Source: Clostridia bacterium
Lineage (GTDB): Bacteria > Bacillota > Clostridia > Oscillospirales > RGIG5554
Direction: 5' to 3'
NCBI GenBank assembly: GCA_017507855.1
Contig: JAFWAE010000020.1
Coordinates: forward strand, 1-37,148
DNA: 37,148 bases
The position numbers were made by a program, and so were the translations under genes. How positions within the stretch are numbered: position 1 is the stretch's first letter; each line of letters begins with the position of its first letter. Of this stretch, positions 26,227 to 33,748 are shown piece by piece. A model generated the notes under the pieces. It was not told where the DNA came from. It did no database searches and saw only the letters and a list, made by a program, of their open reading frames with translations.

Positions 26227-26361
26227 ACGAGGCCGGTACACATTTGAATTTTTTGACTATAGGCCAATTAACTTTTAAAACCAACGCTTTGCGCAGCAAA
26301 ACACCTTTTCTCTTATTTTTTCTCTGGAAACGACAATTTTAGAGCAGAGAGAAGAAAAGAA

Positions 26362-26400
26362 CAAAAAAACGACAAGTTTCTGTCAAAACTTGTCGTTTTT
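26362..26400. terminator. Bidirectional terminator between the dehydrogenase operon and tRNA-Leu(GAG)
   Basis: AACGACAAGTTT pairs with AAACTTGTCGTT around a 6-base loop, with T runs on both strands. It ends the tRNA transcript on the minus strand and probably the sugar operon on the plus strand. Confidence 0.88.
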
Positions 26401-26401
26401 C

Positions 26402-26488
26402 TGGTGCGGCCGGGGGGATTTGAACCCCCACAAGGTCTCCCTCACTACCACCTCAAAGTAGCGTGTCTGCCGGTTCCACCACGGCCGC
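26402..26488 (-). tRNA. tRNA-Leu (anticodon GAG)
   Basis: The 87-base minus-strand sequence has acceptor GCGGCCG paired with CGGCCGC, anticodon arm CTACT/GGTAG with loop TTGAGGT (anticodon GAG), a long variable arm typical of leucine tRNA, T arm GGGGGTTCAAATCCCCC and encoded CCA. It decodes CUC/CUU codons. Confidence 0.96.
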
Positions 26489-26506
26489 AGGTCTATGATC
26501 CCGTAC

Positions 26507-26535
26507 AGTATACTCCATTCCCCGCCGTTTGTCAA
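26507..26535 (-). promoter_or_regulatory. tRNA-Leu(GAG) promoter
   Basis: Perfect TTGACA (26535-26530), 17 bases, TATACT (26512-26507), about 19 bases upstream of the mature tRNA. Confidence 0.88.
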
Positions 26536-26573
26536 GGGGAACAACTGCTTTTTTTCATTTTTTCTTTGCTGAA

Positions 26574-26608
26574 AAAGATGCAGAGCACAGAACGTGCTCT
26601 GCATCTTT
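26574..26608 (-). terminator. Terminator after the cysteine-rich membrane protein gene
   Basis: A perfect 15-bp stem (AAAGATGCAGAGCAC and its complement) with a 5-base loop and a T run on the minus strand, 12 bases after the stop codon. Confidence 0.93.
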
Positions 26609-26619
26609 GGACAATGGGT

Positions 26620-26973
26620 TTATTCAACAGCGGGCTCAGTCTCTTCTTCGCAGCAGCAACCGCAGGAGCAGGCCTCCTCTTCGCAGGCCTCGTCCTCGCA
26701 GCAGCAGCATTCATCACAGCACTCGTCCTCGTTTTCGGTAAAGGACCACACCTTCACGCTTTTAAGCGTGTCGTAGCATTTTTGGCATCCCACCACAGAA
26801 ACGGCCGTCCCCAGCACGCCTCCGGCAATGCCTACGCCCAGCAGGGCCTTGACCCAGGGAGCTGCCGTTTTGCGAACTGCCACCAGGGTAACAGCACAGG
26901 CGGCCGCGGCAGCGCCGCAGGCAATGGCCACGATGTTGTCGGTGCTCAGTTTGATTTCCTTAAAGTTCAACAT
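26620..26973 (-). CDS. Small membrane protein with Cys/Glu-rich C-terminal tail
   Basis: No family recognised. The 117 residues begin with an amphipathic MLNFKEIKLS, then two hydrophobic helices (about 13-33 and 40-62) separated by RKTAAPWVK. A C-x2-C pair (Cys63, Cys66) follows. The last 37 residues hold 12 Cys (85, 86, 89-92, 97, 102, 104, 106-108) with many Glu/Asp, as in DECCDECCCCEDEACEEEAC. Such a tail suggests metal or cluster binding, or a redox buffer, on one face of the membrane; this is inference. GGAGG lies eight bases before the ATG. It begins 41 bases after prfB on the same strand, with no terminator between, so co-transcription is likely. Confidence 0.8.
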   Translation of the reverse strand: MLNFKEIKLSTDNIVAIACGAAAAACAVTLVAVRKTAAPWVKALLGVGIAGGVLGTAVSVVGCQKCYDTLKSVKVWSFTENEDECCDECCCCEDEACEEEACSCGCCCEEETEPAVE

Positions 26974-27014
26974 GACAAAAACCTCCTATATTGTCTCTAT
27001 GCGGTTTTAAACAG

Positions 27015-28127
27015 TTATTTGCTGTTTTGGTCTTTCAGGTAGCTGTTGATAAACCCATCCAGGTCCCCATCCATCACCGCACCGATATTGCCGTTTTCAA
27101 ACCCCGTGCGGTGGTCCTTGGCCAAGGTATAGGGCATAAACACGTAAGAGCGGATCTGGCTGCCCCAGGCGATCTCCCGCTGTTCACCCTTAATGTCCTC
27201 GATCTTATCCAGCTTTTCACGCTCTTTGATCTCCATCAGCTTGGATTTGAGCATGTTCAGGGCCACTTCCTTGTTTTGGTGCTGGCTTCGCTCATTCTGG
27301 CAGGCGGTAATAATGCCCGTGGGGATATGAATGATGCGCACGGCAGACTCGGTCTTGTTGACGTGCTGACCGCCCGCACCGGAAGAACGGTGGGTCTCTA
27401 CACGGATATCCTCCTCACGGATCTCGATCTTGGCATCCTCGGTAAATTCCGGCATGACCTCCACCGAAGCAAAAGAGGTATGGCGGCGGCCGGAGGAATC
27501 AAAGGGGGATACACGCACCAAGCGGTGCACGCCCGTTTCGCTTTTCAAAAAGCCATAGGCATTGGTCCCGGAAATAGTCAGCGTCACGCTTTTGATGCCC
27601 GCTTCTTCCCCGTCCAGATAATCCAGCACCTTGGTCTTGTAGCCCTTGCGCTCGGCCCAGCGCAGATACATGCGGTACAGCATCTGTGCCCAGTCCTGCG
27701 CCTCGGTGCCGCCCGCACCGGGATGGATAGTCATAATGGCGTTATTGGCGTCGTATTCGCCGGAAAGCAGAGCCGCCAGGCGAAGCAGTTCCAGGTCCCG
27801 CTCGATGGCGGTCGCTTCCCGTTCCACTTCCTCGGCCACCGACTCGTCCTCGGCTTCAATGGCCATCTCGGTCAGCTCCAACGCCGCGTCGTAGCTTTTG
27901 CGCAGACGCTCGTAGCTTTCGATCTTATCGGTGCTGTTTTTGATCTTTTGCAGAACGCTTTGGCTCTCTGCCGCCGATTTTTCCCAAAAATCGGGCTCGT
28001 TGGCACGGGCCTGCAATTCGTCGCGCTGTTGGCGGATGGCGGGAATGGCCATCTCGTTTTCCAATTCCATCACGGAATCCTGCACCGCCAGCAAACGTGC
28101 TTTTACATTTTCAAGAGCAATAATCAT
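27015..28127 (-). CDS. prfB: Peptide chain release factor 2 (no programmed frameshift seen)
   Basis: RF2 releases peptides at UGA and UAA stop codons. The 370-residue protein is full length. It has the N-terminal coiled region (to about 115), the recognition tripeptide SPF in VRVSPFDSSGRRHTSFAS, and GGQ in SSGAGGQHVNKTESAVRI for peptidyl-tRNA hydrolysis. Many bacteria make RF2 through a +1 frameshift at an internal UGA near codon 25. Here the whole N-terminus, 47 residues before PDFWEK, is in one frame, so that feedback is absent. The ATG has only a GGAG about 13 bases upstream, longer than usual. A consensus promoter lies upstream. Confidence 0.94.
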   Translation of the reverse strand: MIIALENVKARLLAVQDSVMELENEMAIPAIRQQRDELQARANEPDFWEKSAAESQSVLQKIKNSTDKIESYERLRKSYDAALELTEMAIEAEDESVAEEVEREATAIERDLELLRLAALLSGEYDANNAIMTIHPGAGGTEAQDWAQMLYRMYLRWAERKGYKTKVLDYLDGEEAGIKSVTLTISGTNAYGFLKSETGVHRLVRVSPFDSSGRRHTSFASVEVMPEFTEDAKIEIREEDIRVETHRSSGAGGQHVNKTESAVRIIHIPTGIITACQNERSQHQNKEVALNMLKSKLMEIKEREKLDKIEDIKGEQREIAWGSQIRSYVFMPYTLAKDHRTGFENGNIGAVMDGDLDGFINSYLKDQNSK

Positions 28128-28192
28128 AATTGAATCAAATTCTCCGATCCTTCAAACCTGTAGGGTCTCCCCCAAAATCTATCTCTGTGCTT

Positions 28193-28221
28193 ATTATATC
28201 ATATTTTTTCCGTCTATGCAA
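28193..28221 (-). promoter_or_regulatory. prfB promoter
   Basis: TTGCAT (28221-28216), 17 bases, perfect TATAAT (28198-28193) on the minus strand. Confidence 0.82.
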
Positions 28222-28275
28222 CGAAAATTTTATGAACACACCGTAAATCTTTCGTCCGTTTTTGTCTTTTTTCCC

Positions 28276-28304
28276 TTGACATGCACAACCGCTTTTTTTA
28301 TAAT
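28276..28304 (+). promoter_or_regulatory. Promoter of the second sugar-oxidation operon
   Basis: Perfect TTGACA (28276-28281), 17 bases, perfect TATAAT (28299-28304). This contrasts with the weak promoter before copy A. Confidence 0.9.
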
Positions 28305-28344
28305 GGTCATATACGGTATTTTCACACTGAAAGGAAGTTTTTGT

Positions 28345-29391
28345 ATGCAAAAGATCGGTTTGGCTTTTGCCGGTTTCGGCGGCATGGCGCATTTTCACGC
28401 CGAAAACTTTAAAAAAATGGAACGTGTCCTGGTCAAGGGCATCTTCGATATCAATCCCGCCGTGGCGGAGCAAGCCCGCAAGGACGGGTATCGCACCTAC
28501 GCTACGTTGGAGGAAATGGTGGCAGACCCCGCCGTAGACATCGTCCTTATCGCCACCCCGAACGACGTTCATCGTCCCATTGCCTTGGCCGCTATGAATG
28601 CGGGCAAGCACGTCTTCTGCGAAAAGCCTGTGGCCCTCAATTCCGAGGAATTGCAGGAAATGATCGACTGCGCGGTGAAAAATAACGTGCTCTTCACCGT
28701 AGACCAAAACCGCCGCATGGACCACGATTTTCTTACGGTCAAGCGCATCTACGAAGAAAATCTGCTGGGGGATCTGTTCTGCGTGGAAAGCCGTGTGCAC
28801 GGTGCCCGCGGCATTCCCGGCGACTGGCGCAAGGAGGCCAAGCACGGCGGCGGTATGGTGCTGGACTGGGGCATTCACCTCTTCGACCAGTTGCTTATGC
28901 TCACCGATATGAAAATTAAAAGCGTATATGCCAAACTGACGTACCTGACCGTGCCCGAGGTAGACGACGGCTTTAAGGTCATCCTGACTTGGGAAAACGG
29001 AATGACGGCCTTGGCCGAGGTAGGCACCAGCCACTTCATCAACCTGCCCCGCTGGGCTGTGCAGGGAATTAACGGCTCCGCCGTTATCCGCAGCTTTAAC
29101 AACGACGGCGAAATGGTCTGCGCCCGTTGCAAGCCCGGTGCGGACGCCATTCCTGTACGCACGGCCGCAGGCTTAACCAAAACCATGGCTCCTCGCACGG
29201 ACGATACCATCGTCACTCTGCCCCTGCCTGAGGTAAGCGGCTCTATTTTTGATCTGTACAATAATGTTTTCGACGCCGCTCAAGGCAAATGCGAGCCTTG
29301 GGTCACCCACGCGCATTTGCAGCGCAGTATGCGCCTGATGGAAGCTGTCTTTGAGTCCGACAAGCTGGGCCAGGCCGTTGATTTTGAATAA
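28345..29391 (+). CDS. Gfo/Idh/MocA family oxidoreductase, copy C (paralogue of copy A)
   Basis: A 348-residue dehydrogenase of the same length as copy A and about 92 percent identical, with the same AGFGGMAH, EKP (93-95) and LDWGIH (174-179) motifs. Differences cluster outside the catalytic centre: around residues 43-65, at 165-166, 198-203 and 318-319. At DNA level many differences are synonymous third positions, showing selection on the protein. The start is the ATG at 28345 with AAAGGAA nine bases upstream; open sequence continues upstream but runs through the promoter. It heads the second operon. Confidence 0.93.
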   Translation: MQKIGLAFAGFGGMAHFHAENFKKMERVLVKGIFDINPAVAEQARKDGYRTYATLEEMVADPAVDIVLIATPNDVHRPIALAAMNAGKHVFCEKPVALNSEELQEMIDCAVKNNVLFTVDQNRRMDHDFLTVKRIYEENLLGDLFCVESRVHGARGIPGDWRKEAKHGGGMVLDWGIHLFDQLLMLTDMKIKSVYAKLTYLTVPEVDDGFKVILTWENGMTALAEVGTSHFINLPRWAVQGINGSAVIRSFNNDGEMVCARCKPGADAIPVRTAAGLTKTMAPRTDDTIVTLPLPEVSGSIFDLYNNVFDAAQGKCEPWVTHAHLQRSMRLMEAVFESDKLGQAVDFE

Positions 29392-29409
29392 TATACGGGG
29401 GGTATCTGT

Positions 29410-30150
29410 ATGATCCGCGTAACTGTTTGGAACGAAAACATCCATGAAAAAGAAATGGAGAACGTAGCCAAGATCTATCCTAAGGGCATCCACGGCACCA
29501 TTGCCGAAGCCCTTCGTCAATGCCCGGATCTGGAGGTCAGAGAGGCCACGCTGGACATGCCCTATCAGGGATTAAGCGACGAAGTGCTGGCCAATACCGA
29601 CGTGCTTATCTGGTGGGGACATTGCGGCCACCATTTGGTGGACGACGCCTTGGTAGAGCGGATCCGAAGCCGCGTTTGGGGCGGCATGGGCTTCATTGCT
29701 CTGCACTCCGCCCACATGAGCAAGCCCTTCCGCACCCTCATGGGGACCCCCTGTACTTTGCGCTGGCGGGACGGGGATTTTGAACGCCTTTGGGTGGTAG
29801 ATCCCCAACATCCCATCGCCCGGGGATTGGGTGAATATATCGAGTTGGAAGAAGAAGAGATGTACGGAGAGCCCTTCGGCATCTCCAATCCCGATGACGT
29901 GGTCTTTATGGGCTGGTTCAGCGGCGGCGAAGTATTCCGCTCCGGCTGTACCTTCCGCCGCGGCGCAGGCAAGATCTTTTATTTCCAGCCCGGCCACGAG
30001 ACCTGCCCGATCTACCATCACCCCCAGATCCAGCAGATTCTCCGCAACGCCGTGCATTGGGCTGCCCCCGCAGACGGAGTGGGAAGCGAGCCCACCTGCC
30101 CTTGTGCCATTCCCTCCCCCGAAGCTGTCCGCAAGCACAAGGACGCATAA
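29410..30150 (+). CDS. ThuA domain-containing protein, second copy
   Basis: A 246-residue ThuA-fold protein, only distantly similar to the ThuA protein of the first operon. It starts with VTVWNENIHEKEMENV and has HGTIAEAL, DVLIWWGHCGHHLVDD, GMGFIALHSAHMSKPFRTLMG and the C-terminal GKIFYFQPGHETCPIYHHPQIQQIL, the set typical of ThuA proteins in sugar dehydrogenase clusters. The function is inferred to be on a keto sugar or keto glycoside made by the neighbouring dehydrogenases. The ribosome site is a GGGGGT stretch about six bases before the ATG. It starts 18 bases after copy C and ends 28 bases before the next dehydrogenase. Confidence 0.9.
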   Translation: MIRVTVWNENIHEKEMENVAKIYPKGIHGTIAEALRQCPDLEVREATLDMPYQGLSDEVLANTDVLIWWGHCGHHLVDDALVERIRSRVWGGMGFIALHSAHMSKPFRTLMGTPCTLRWRDGDFERLWVVDPQHPIARGLGEYIELEEEEMYGEPFGISNPDDVVFMGWFSGGEVFRSGCTFRRGAGKIFYFQPGHETCPIYHHPQIQQILRNAVHWAAPADGVGSEPTCPCAIPSPEAVRKHKDA

Positions 30151-30178
30151 ACACATGATAATCTGAGGAGATTTTAAC

Positions 30179-31252
30179 ATGAGTAACATTCGTTTTGCCT
30201 TCGTAGGCCTGGGCGGCATTTTCGCCGGTTCCCACGCTCCCGCTGTCAAGCACATGCCCGAATTGGAAGTCGTCGGTCTTTGCGATATCGATGAAGGAAA
30301 GTTTCAGCGTGCTACCTCTCTTTTCCCCAACGCCCGCACCTATACGGATTACCTAGAAATGTTCAAAACCGAAAAGCCCGATGCAGTAGCCCTTTGTCTG
30401 CCCAACTATCTCCATTCCATCGTAGCCGTGGCTGCTTTGGAAATGGGGATCCACGTGCTGTGTGAAAAGCCCGACGCCGTTAACGTGGAAGAGGCTTTGA
30501 AGATGAAGGCAGCCTCCGAAAAAAGTGGCAAGTTGCTGATGGTCATGCGCAACAACCGCTTTTTGGAATCCTCTCAACTGTTGAAAAAATACGTGGAAGA
30601 AGGCCAAATGGGCGATATTTACGCCGGTCGTTGCGGATGGATCCGTCGGCGCGGCATCCCCGGTCGCGGCGGCTGGTTTACCACCAAGGCTCAATCCGGC
30701 GGCGGCCCCCTCATTGACCTGGGCGTACATATGATCGACCTGACCATCTGGCTGATGGGCAACCCCCGCCCCGTAGCCGTCAGCGGTGCGGCATTCAACA
30801 AATTTGCCAACAACGAGGTAGATACCGATCCTTCCGTGGCTATGTTCGGCAACACCGTCAAGGGCGGTACCTTCGACGTGGAAGACCTGGTCATGGGCTT
30901 CATCCGCTTTGACAACGGTGCCGTACTGCAAATCGAATTCAGCTGGGCCTCCAACATTGCCGCAGAGAAAAACTTTGTGGAGCTACGCGGTGACAAGGCC
31001 GGCTTCACCTGGGAAAACGGCAATATCAACCTGTATTCTCAAATGGGATCCACTTTGACGGACGTCGCTCCCCATTGCCGCAACGCCATTCCCGGCCACC
31101 AGGGATATTACCGCAATTTTGTTAACGTGCTTTTGGGCCGCGAAGAACCCAATTTCGTTCCCCAACAGGGTGTGGATATGATCCGCATTCTTTGCGCCAT
31201 TTACCGCTCCGCTGAAACGGGTCGCGAGGTACTGCTGGAGGAACAGGCATGA
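30179..31252 (+). CDS. Gfo/Idh/MocA family oxidoreductase, member D
   Basis: A 357-residue dehydrogenase, distinct from copies A/C and from B. The Rossmann motif is VGLGGIFAGSH (9-19); CEKPDA gives EKP at 96-98; the catalytic pair is Asp180 and His184 in LIDLGVH. WIRRRGIPGRGGWFTTK before it is typical of the branch that acts on glucosides or cyclitols. It has a proper His, unlike B. AGGAG lies nine bases before the ATG. Its stop codon overlaps the start of the isomerase/epimerase gene (ATGA), so the two are translationally coupled. Confidence 0.92.
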   Translation: MSNIRFAFVGLGGIFAGSHAPAVKHMPELEVVGLCDIDEGKFQRATSLFPNARTYTDYLEMFKTEKPDAVALCLPNYLHSIVAVAALEMGIHVLCEKPDAVNVEEALKMKAASEKSGKLLMVMRNNRFLESSQLLKKYVEEGQMGDIYAGRCGWIRRRGIPGRGGWFTTKAQSGGGPLIDLGVHMIDLTIWLMGNPRPVAVSGAAFNKFANNEVDTDPSVAMFGNTVKGGTFDVEDLVMGFIRFDNGAVLQIEFSWASNIAAEKNFVELRGDKAGFTWENGNINLYSQMGSTLTDVAPHCRNAIPGHQGYYRNFVNVLLGREEPNFVPQQGVDMIRILCAIYRSAETGREVLLEEQA

Positions 31253-32214
31253 AACTCGGTGTTTTGACGAATTTGCTGGCAGACCGTCCCCTGGAGGAGG
31301 CCCTGGCTTATTTTGCTTCCCTGGGGCTGGAATGTGTGGAGATCGGTTGTGGGGGCTATCCCGGTAACGACCATTGCCACGCCCAAAGGCTTTTGCAATC
31401 TCCCGCAGAACAAAAAAAGTTTTCCGATGCTTTGCAGGCTAACGGCTTGACTCTGGCCGCCCTGGCCGTTCACGGAAACCCCGTGCACCCCAACAAGGAC
31501 ATTGCCCTGCGCGACCGTAACAGCTTTGAGGATGCGGTGTTGCTGGCTCAAAAGCTGGGTGTGGAAACGGTGGTCACCTTTTCCGGTTGCCCGGGGGATC
31601 ACGAGGGTGCCCTTTACCCCAACTGGGCCATATGCCCCTGGCCGGACGACTATGAAAAGATCCGCCGTTGGCAATGGGAGGAGGTCCTCATTCCGTATTG
31701 GAAAGAGGCCGCCGCCTTTGCCACTCAACACGGCGTACGAATTGCCTTGGAGCTGCATCCCGGCTTCAGCGTCTACAATCCCGAAACCCTTCTGCGCCTG
31801 CGCGAGGCAGCCGGAGATGCCATCGGCGCCAACGTGGACCCCTCCCATCTTTTCTGGCAGGGCATGGATCCCTGCATGGCCATTCGCGCCCTGCGCGGTG
31901 CGATCCATCACTTCCACGCCAAAGACACCCGTATCGATGCCGCCAACACCACCGTCAACGGCGTACTGGATGCCAAAAACTTCACCCGTGAAACGGAGCG
32001 CAGCTGGCTGTTCCGCACCGTGGGCTACGGTCACGATCAGCAGGTGTGGAAGGATATCATCAGCGAGCTTCGCCTGGCCGGTTATGACGGTGCCATTTCC
32101 ATTGAGCACGAGGACAGCCTGATGCTCCCCACGGAAGGATTGGAAAAAGCGGTGGAGTTTCTGCGTCCCTGCATCATGAAGCAAGCTAAAAACACCAATG
32201 CATGGTGGGCGTAA
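31249..32214 (+). CDS. Sugar phosphate isomerase/epimerase family protein (TIM barrel)
   Basis: A 321-residue xylose-isomerase-like TIM barrel. Metal-ligand motifs are visible in order: ALELHPGFSVYNP (Glu), NVDPSHLFWQG (Asp/His), HFHAKDTRID (His) and ISIEHED (Glu). Members beside Gfo/Idh/MocA dehydrogenases include inosose isomerase IolI and the keto-glycoside epimerase YcjR of E. coli, which supports a job on a keto sugar made by protein D. The start overlaps the stop of D by four bases. prmA follows after three bases. The exact substrate cannot be read from sequence. Confidence 0.92.
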   Translation: MKLGVLTNLLADRPLEEALAYFASLGLECVEIGCGGYPGNDHCHAQRLLQSPAEQKKFSDALQANGLTLAALAVHGNPVHPNKDIALRDRNSFEDAVLLAQKLGVETVVTFSGCPGDHEGALYPNWAICPWPDDYEKIRRWQWEEVLIPYWKEAAAFATQHGVRIALELHPGFSVYNPETLLRLREAAGDAIGANVDPSHLFWQGMDPCMAIRALRGAIHHFHAKDTRIDAANTTVNGVLDAKNFTRETERSWLFRTVGYGHDQQVWKDIISELRLAGYDGAISIEHEDSLMLPTEGLEKAVEFLRPCIMKQAKNTNAWWA

Positions 32215-32217
32215 ACG

Positions 32218-33183
32218 ATGAAATATCTGGAATACTCCGTAGCCTGTCTGCCCGGTACGGCCGACCTTCTTTGCCAAGAACTGGAAGAGGTGGGGCTGAG
32301 CGGCTTCGTGGTGGAAGACGAAACTGAATTTTTGCATTTTTTGGAACAAAACCGTCCTTTTTGGGATTTTGTGGATGAAGATCTTTCCCAAAGCATGAAG
32401 GATCTGTATCGCGTGCGCTTTTACGTGGAAACGACCCCGCAAGGCAAGGCCTTGGGTCAGGCGGCAGAGGATCGTCTATGCCTGCTTCGCCGGCAAGACG
32501 GGTTCGGTGCCCTACCCTGCTCCTGCGCCGTGGTGGACGATGAGGATTGGCAGGACAACTGGAAGCAGTATTTCCGCCCCTTCCCTTCGGGAGAAAAGCT
32601 GTACGTCCAACCTGCCTGGGACGATTCCCCCACTCCGTCGGATCGCATCGTGCTCCGTTCTGATGCGGGCATGGTCTTCGGCAGCGGAACCCACGAAAGC
32701 ACCCAAATGTGCCTGCGTCTGCTGGAGGAAGCGGTCAAAGGCGGCGAGCTAATGCTGGATTTGGGCTGCGGAAGCGGCATTTTGGCCGTAGCCTCCCTAT
32801 TGCTGGGAGCCGAGCGCGCCATCGGCATCGACATTGACGAAAATGCTCCCCGCATCGCGCGGGAAAACATGTGCCTCAACGGCCTGGATCCCGAAAGGTT
32901 GCAGGTGCTTTGGGGCAATGCCGTCACCGACAAGGACTGTCGAGACGTTTTGTTCCGGCACCGCTATCCCCTGATTGCCGCCAATATCGTAGCCGACGTG
33001 ATCTTGGCCCTGGCGCCCACGGCCTCCGAATTGCTGGAGGAAGACGGCTTCTTTTTGGTGTCCGGCATTATTGACGAGCGGCACGAAGAGGTGCTTGAAG
33101 GGCTCAAAGCCTCAGGCTTCGTTCCTCACCGCATGCTCACGGAAAACGGCTGGTATGCCTTTTTGCTCAAAAAGCATGCCTGA
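32218..33183 (+). CDS. prmA: Ribosomal protein L11 methyltransferase
   Basis: PrmA methylates ribosomal protein L11 using SAM. The 321-residue protein has the N-terminal substrate domain, the family motif DEDWQDNWKQYFRP (108-121), FGSGTHEST (154-162), the SAM loop LDLGCGSGILA (180-190), GIDIDENA, and AANIVADVI as the catalytic-site motif. All are intact. The gene starts three bases after the isomerase/epimerase stop with only a weak GGTGGG stretch for ribosome binding, so it may depend on coupling. A housekeeping gene at the end of a sugar operon is unusual; in Clostridia it is more often near dnaJ or rsmE. A short hairpin terminator follows. Confidence 0.95.
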   Translation: MKYLEYSVACLPGTADLLCQELEEVGLSGFVVEDETEFLHFLEQNRPFWDFVDEDLSQSMKDLYRVRFYVETTPQGKALGQAAEDRLCLLRRQDGFGALPCSCAVVDDEDWQDNWKQYFRPFPSGEKLYVQPAWDDSPTPSDRIVLRSDAGMVFGSGTHESTQMCLRLLEEAVKGGELMLDLGCGSGILAVASLLLGAERAIGIDIDENAPRIARENMCLNGLDPERLQVLWGNAVTDKDCRDVLFRHRYPLIAANIVADVILALAPTASELLEEDGFFLVSGIIDERHEEVLEGLKASGFVPHRMLTENGWYAFLLKKHA

Positions 33184-33203
33184 TTTCCCCTGCTTGGGGA
33201 AAA

Positions 33204-33225
33204 AGCCGCGTTTTCGGCTGTTTTT
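33204..33225 (+). terminator. Terminator after prmA
   Basis: AGCCG pairs with CGGCT around a 6-base loop, then G and five Ts. Short stem, but well placed. Confidence 0.7.
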
Positions 33226-33281
33226 ATGCATAACCCACAAGAAAAAACGAAAAATAATACCGATCTTTTTTGGAAAAATAC

Positions 33282-33310
33282 TTGCATTTTTTTCACTTCA
33301 ATGGTATAAT
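33282..33310 (+). promoter_or_regulatory. rpsT promoter
   Basis: TTGCAT (33282-33287), 17 bases, perfect TATAAT (33305-33310), about 65 bases upstream of the start codon. Confidence 0.85.
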
Positions 33311-33380
33311 ATTTTTCACCGTGTACAATTTTGTTTTTATACAGATCCACGGCGCATCAAACTGCAAGGGGGTGTCCAAC

Positions 33381-33647
33381 TTGCCCAACATCAAATCTGC
33401 CAAAAAAAGAGTTCTGGTCAACCAGACCAAGCTTGCTCAGAATAAGGCTGCTCGCAGCGCTCTGAAGACCGCCGTCAAAAAGTTTGACTCTGCGGTTCAG
33501 GCCGGTGATGCTGCTGCCGCTCAGGAAGTGTATCGCCAGACTGTCAAAACGGTGGATCAGGCCGCTTCCAACGGGATCATTCCCAAGAACCGTGCCTCTC
33601 ACATCAAATCCAAGATGACGCTGAAACTCAACAAGATTTCCGCGTAA
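33381..33647 (+). CDS. rpsT: 30S ribosomal protein S20 (TTG start)
   Basis: S20 binds the 5-prime domain and h44 of 16S rRNA. The 88 residues begin (M)PNIKSAKKRVLVNQT, exactly the conserved S20 N-terminus, and end KNRASHIKSKMTLKLNKI. The start must therefore be TTG at 33381; AGGGGGTG lies seven bases before it, and no ATG is in place. E. coli rpsT also starts with UUG, which takes part in autoregulation; the same may apply here. The gene has its own promoter and terminator. Confidence 0.96.
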   Translation: MPNIKSAKKRVLVNQTKLAQNKAARSALKTAVKKFDSAVQAGDAAAAQEVYRQTVKTVDQAASNGIIPKNRASHIKSKMTLKLNKISA

Positions 33648-33692
33648 GCAAGGATGTACCCTCGTTGCATTGTATTTTTGCAAGCAACCGCA

Positions 33693-33729
33693 ACGGCGCA
33701 ATGCAGCTTTGTATTGTGCCGTTTTCTTT
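33693..33729 (+). terminator. Terminator of rpsT
   Basis: ACGGCGCAAT pairs with ATTGTGCCGT (one G-U) across a 10-base loop, followed by a T-rich tail. Confidence 0.8.
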
Positions 33730-33748
33730 TGCGAAAAAGGAGATTGCC

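Noticed and set aside
25129..26241. Long open frame on the minus strand through dehydrogenase B
   Set aside because: Shadow of a well-supported gene; opposite-strand frames stay open because of the GC-biased third positions.
27931..28344. In-frame upstream extension of dehydrogenase copy C
   Set aside because: It runs through the prfB antisense region and both promoters; the conserved start with a ribosome site is at 28345.
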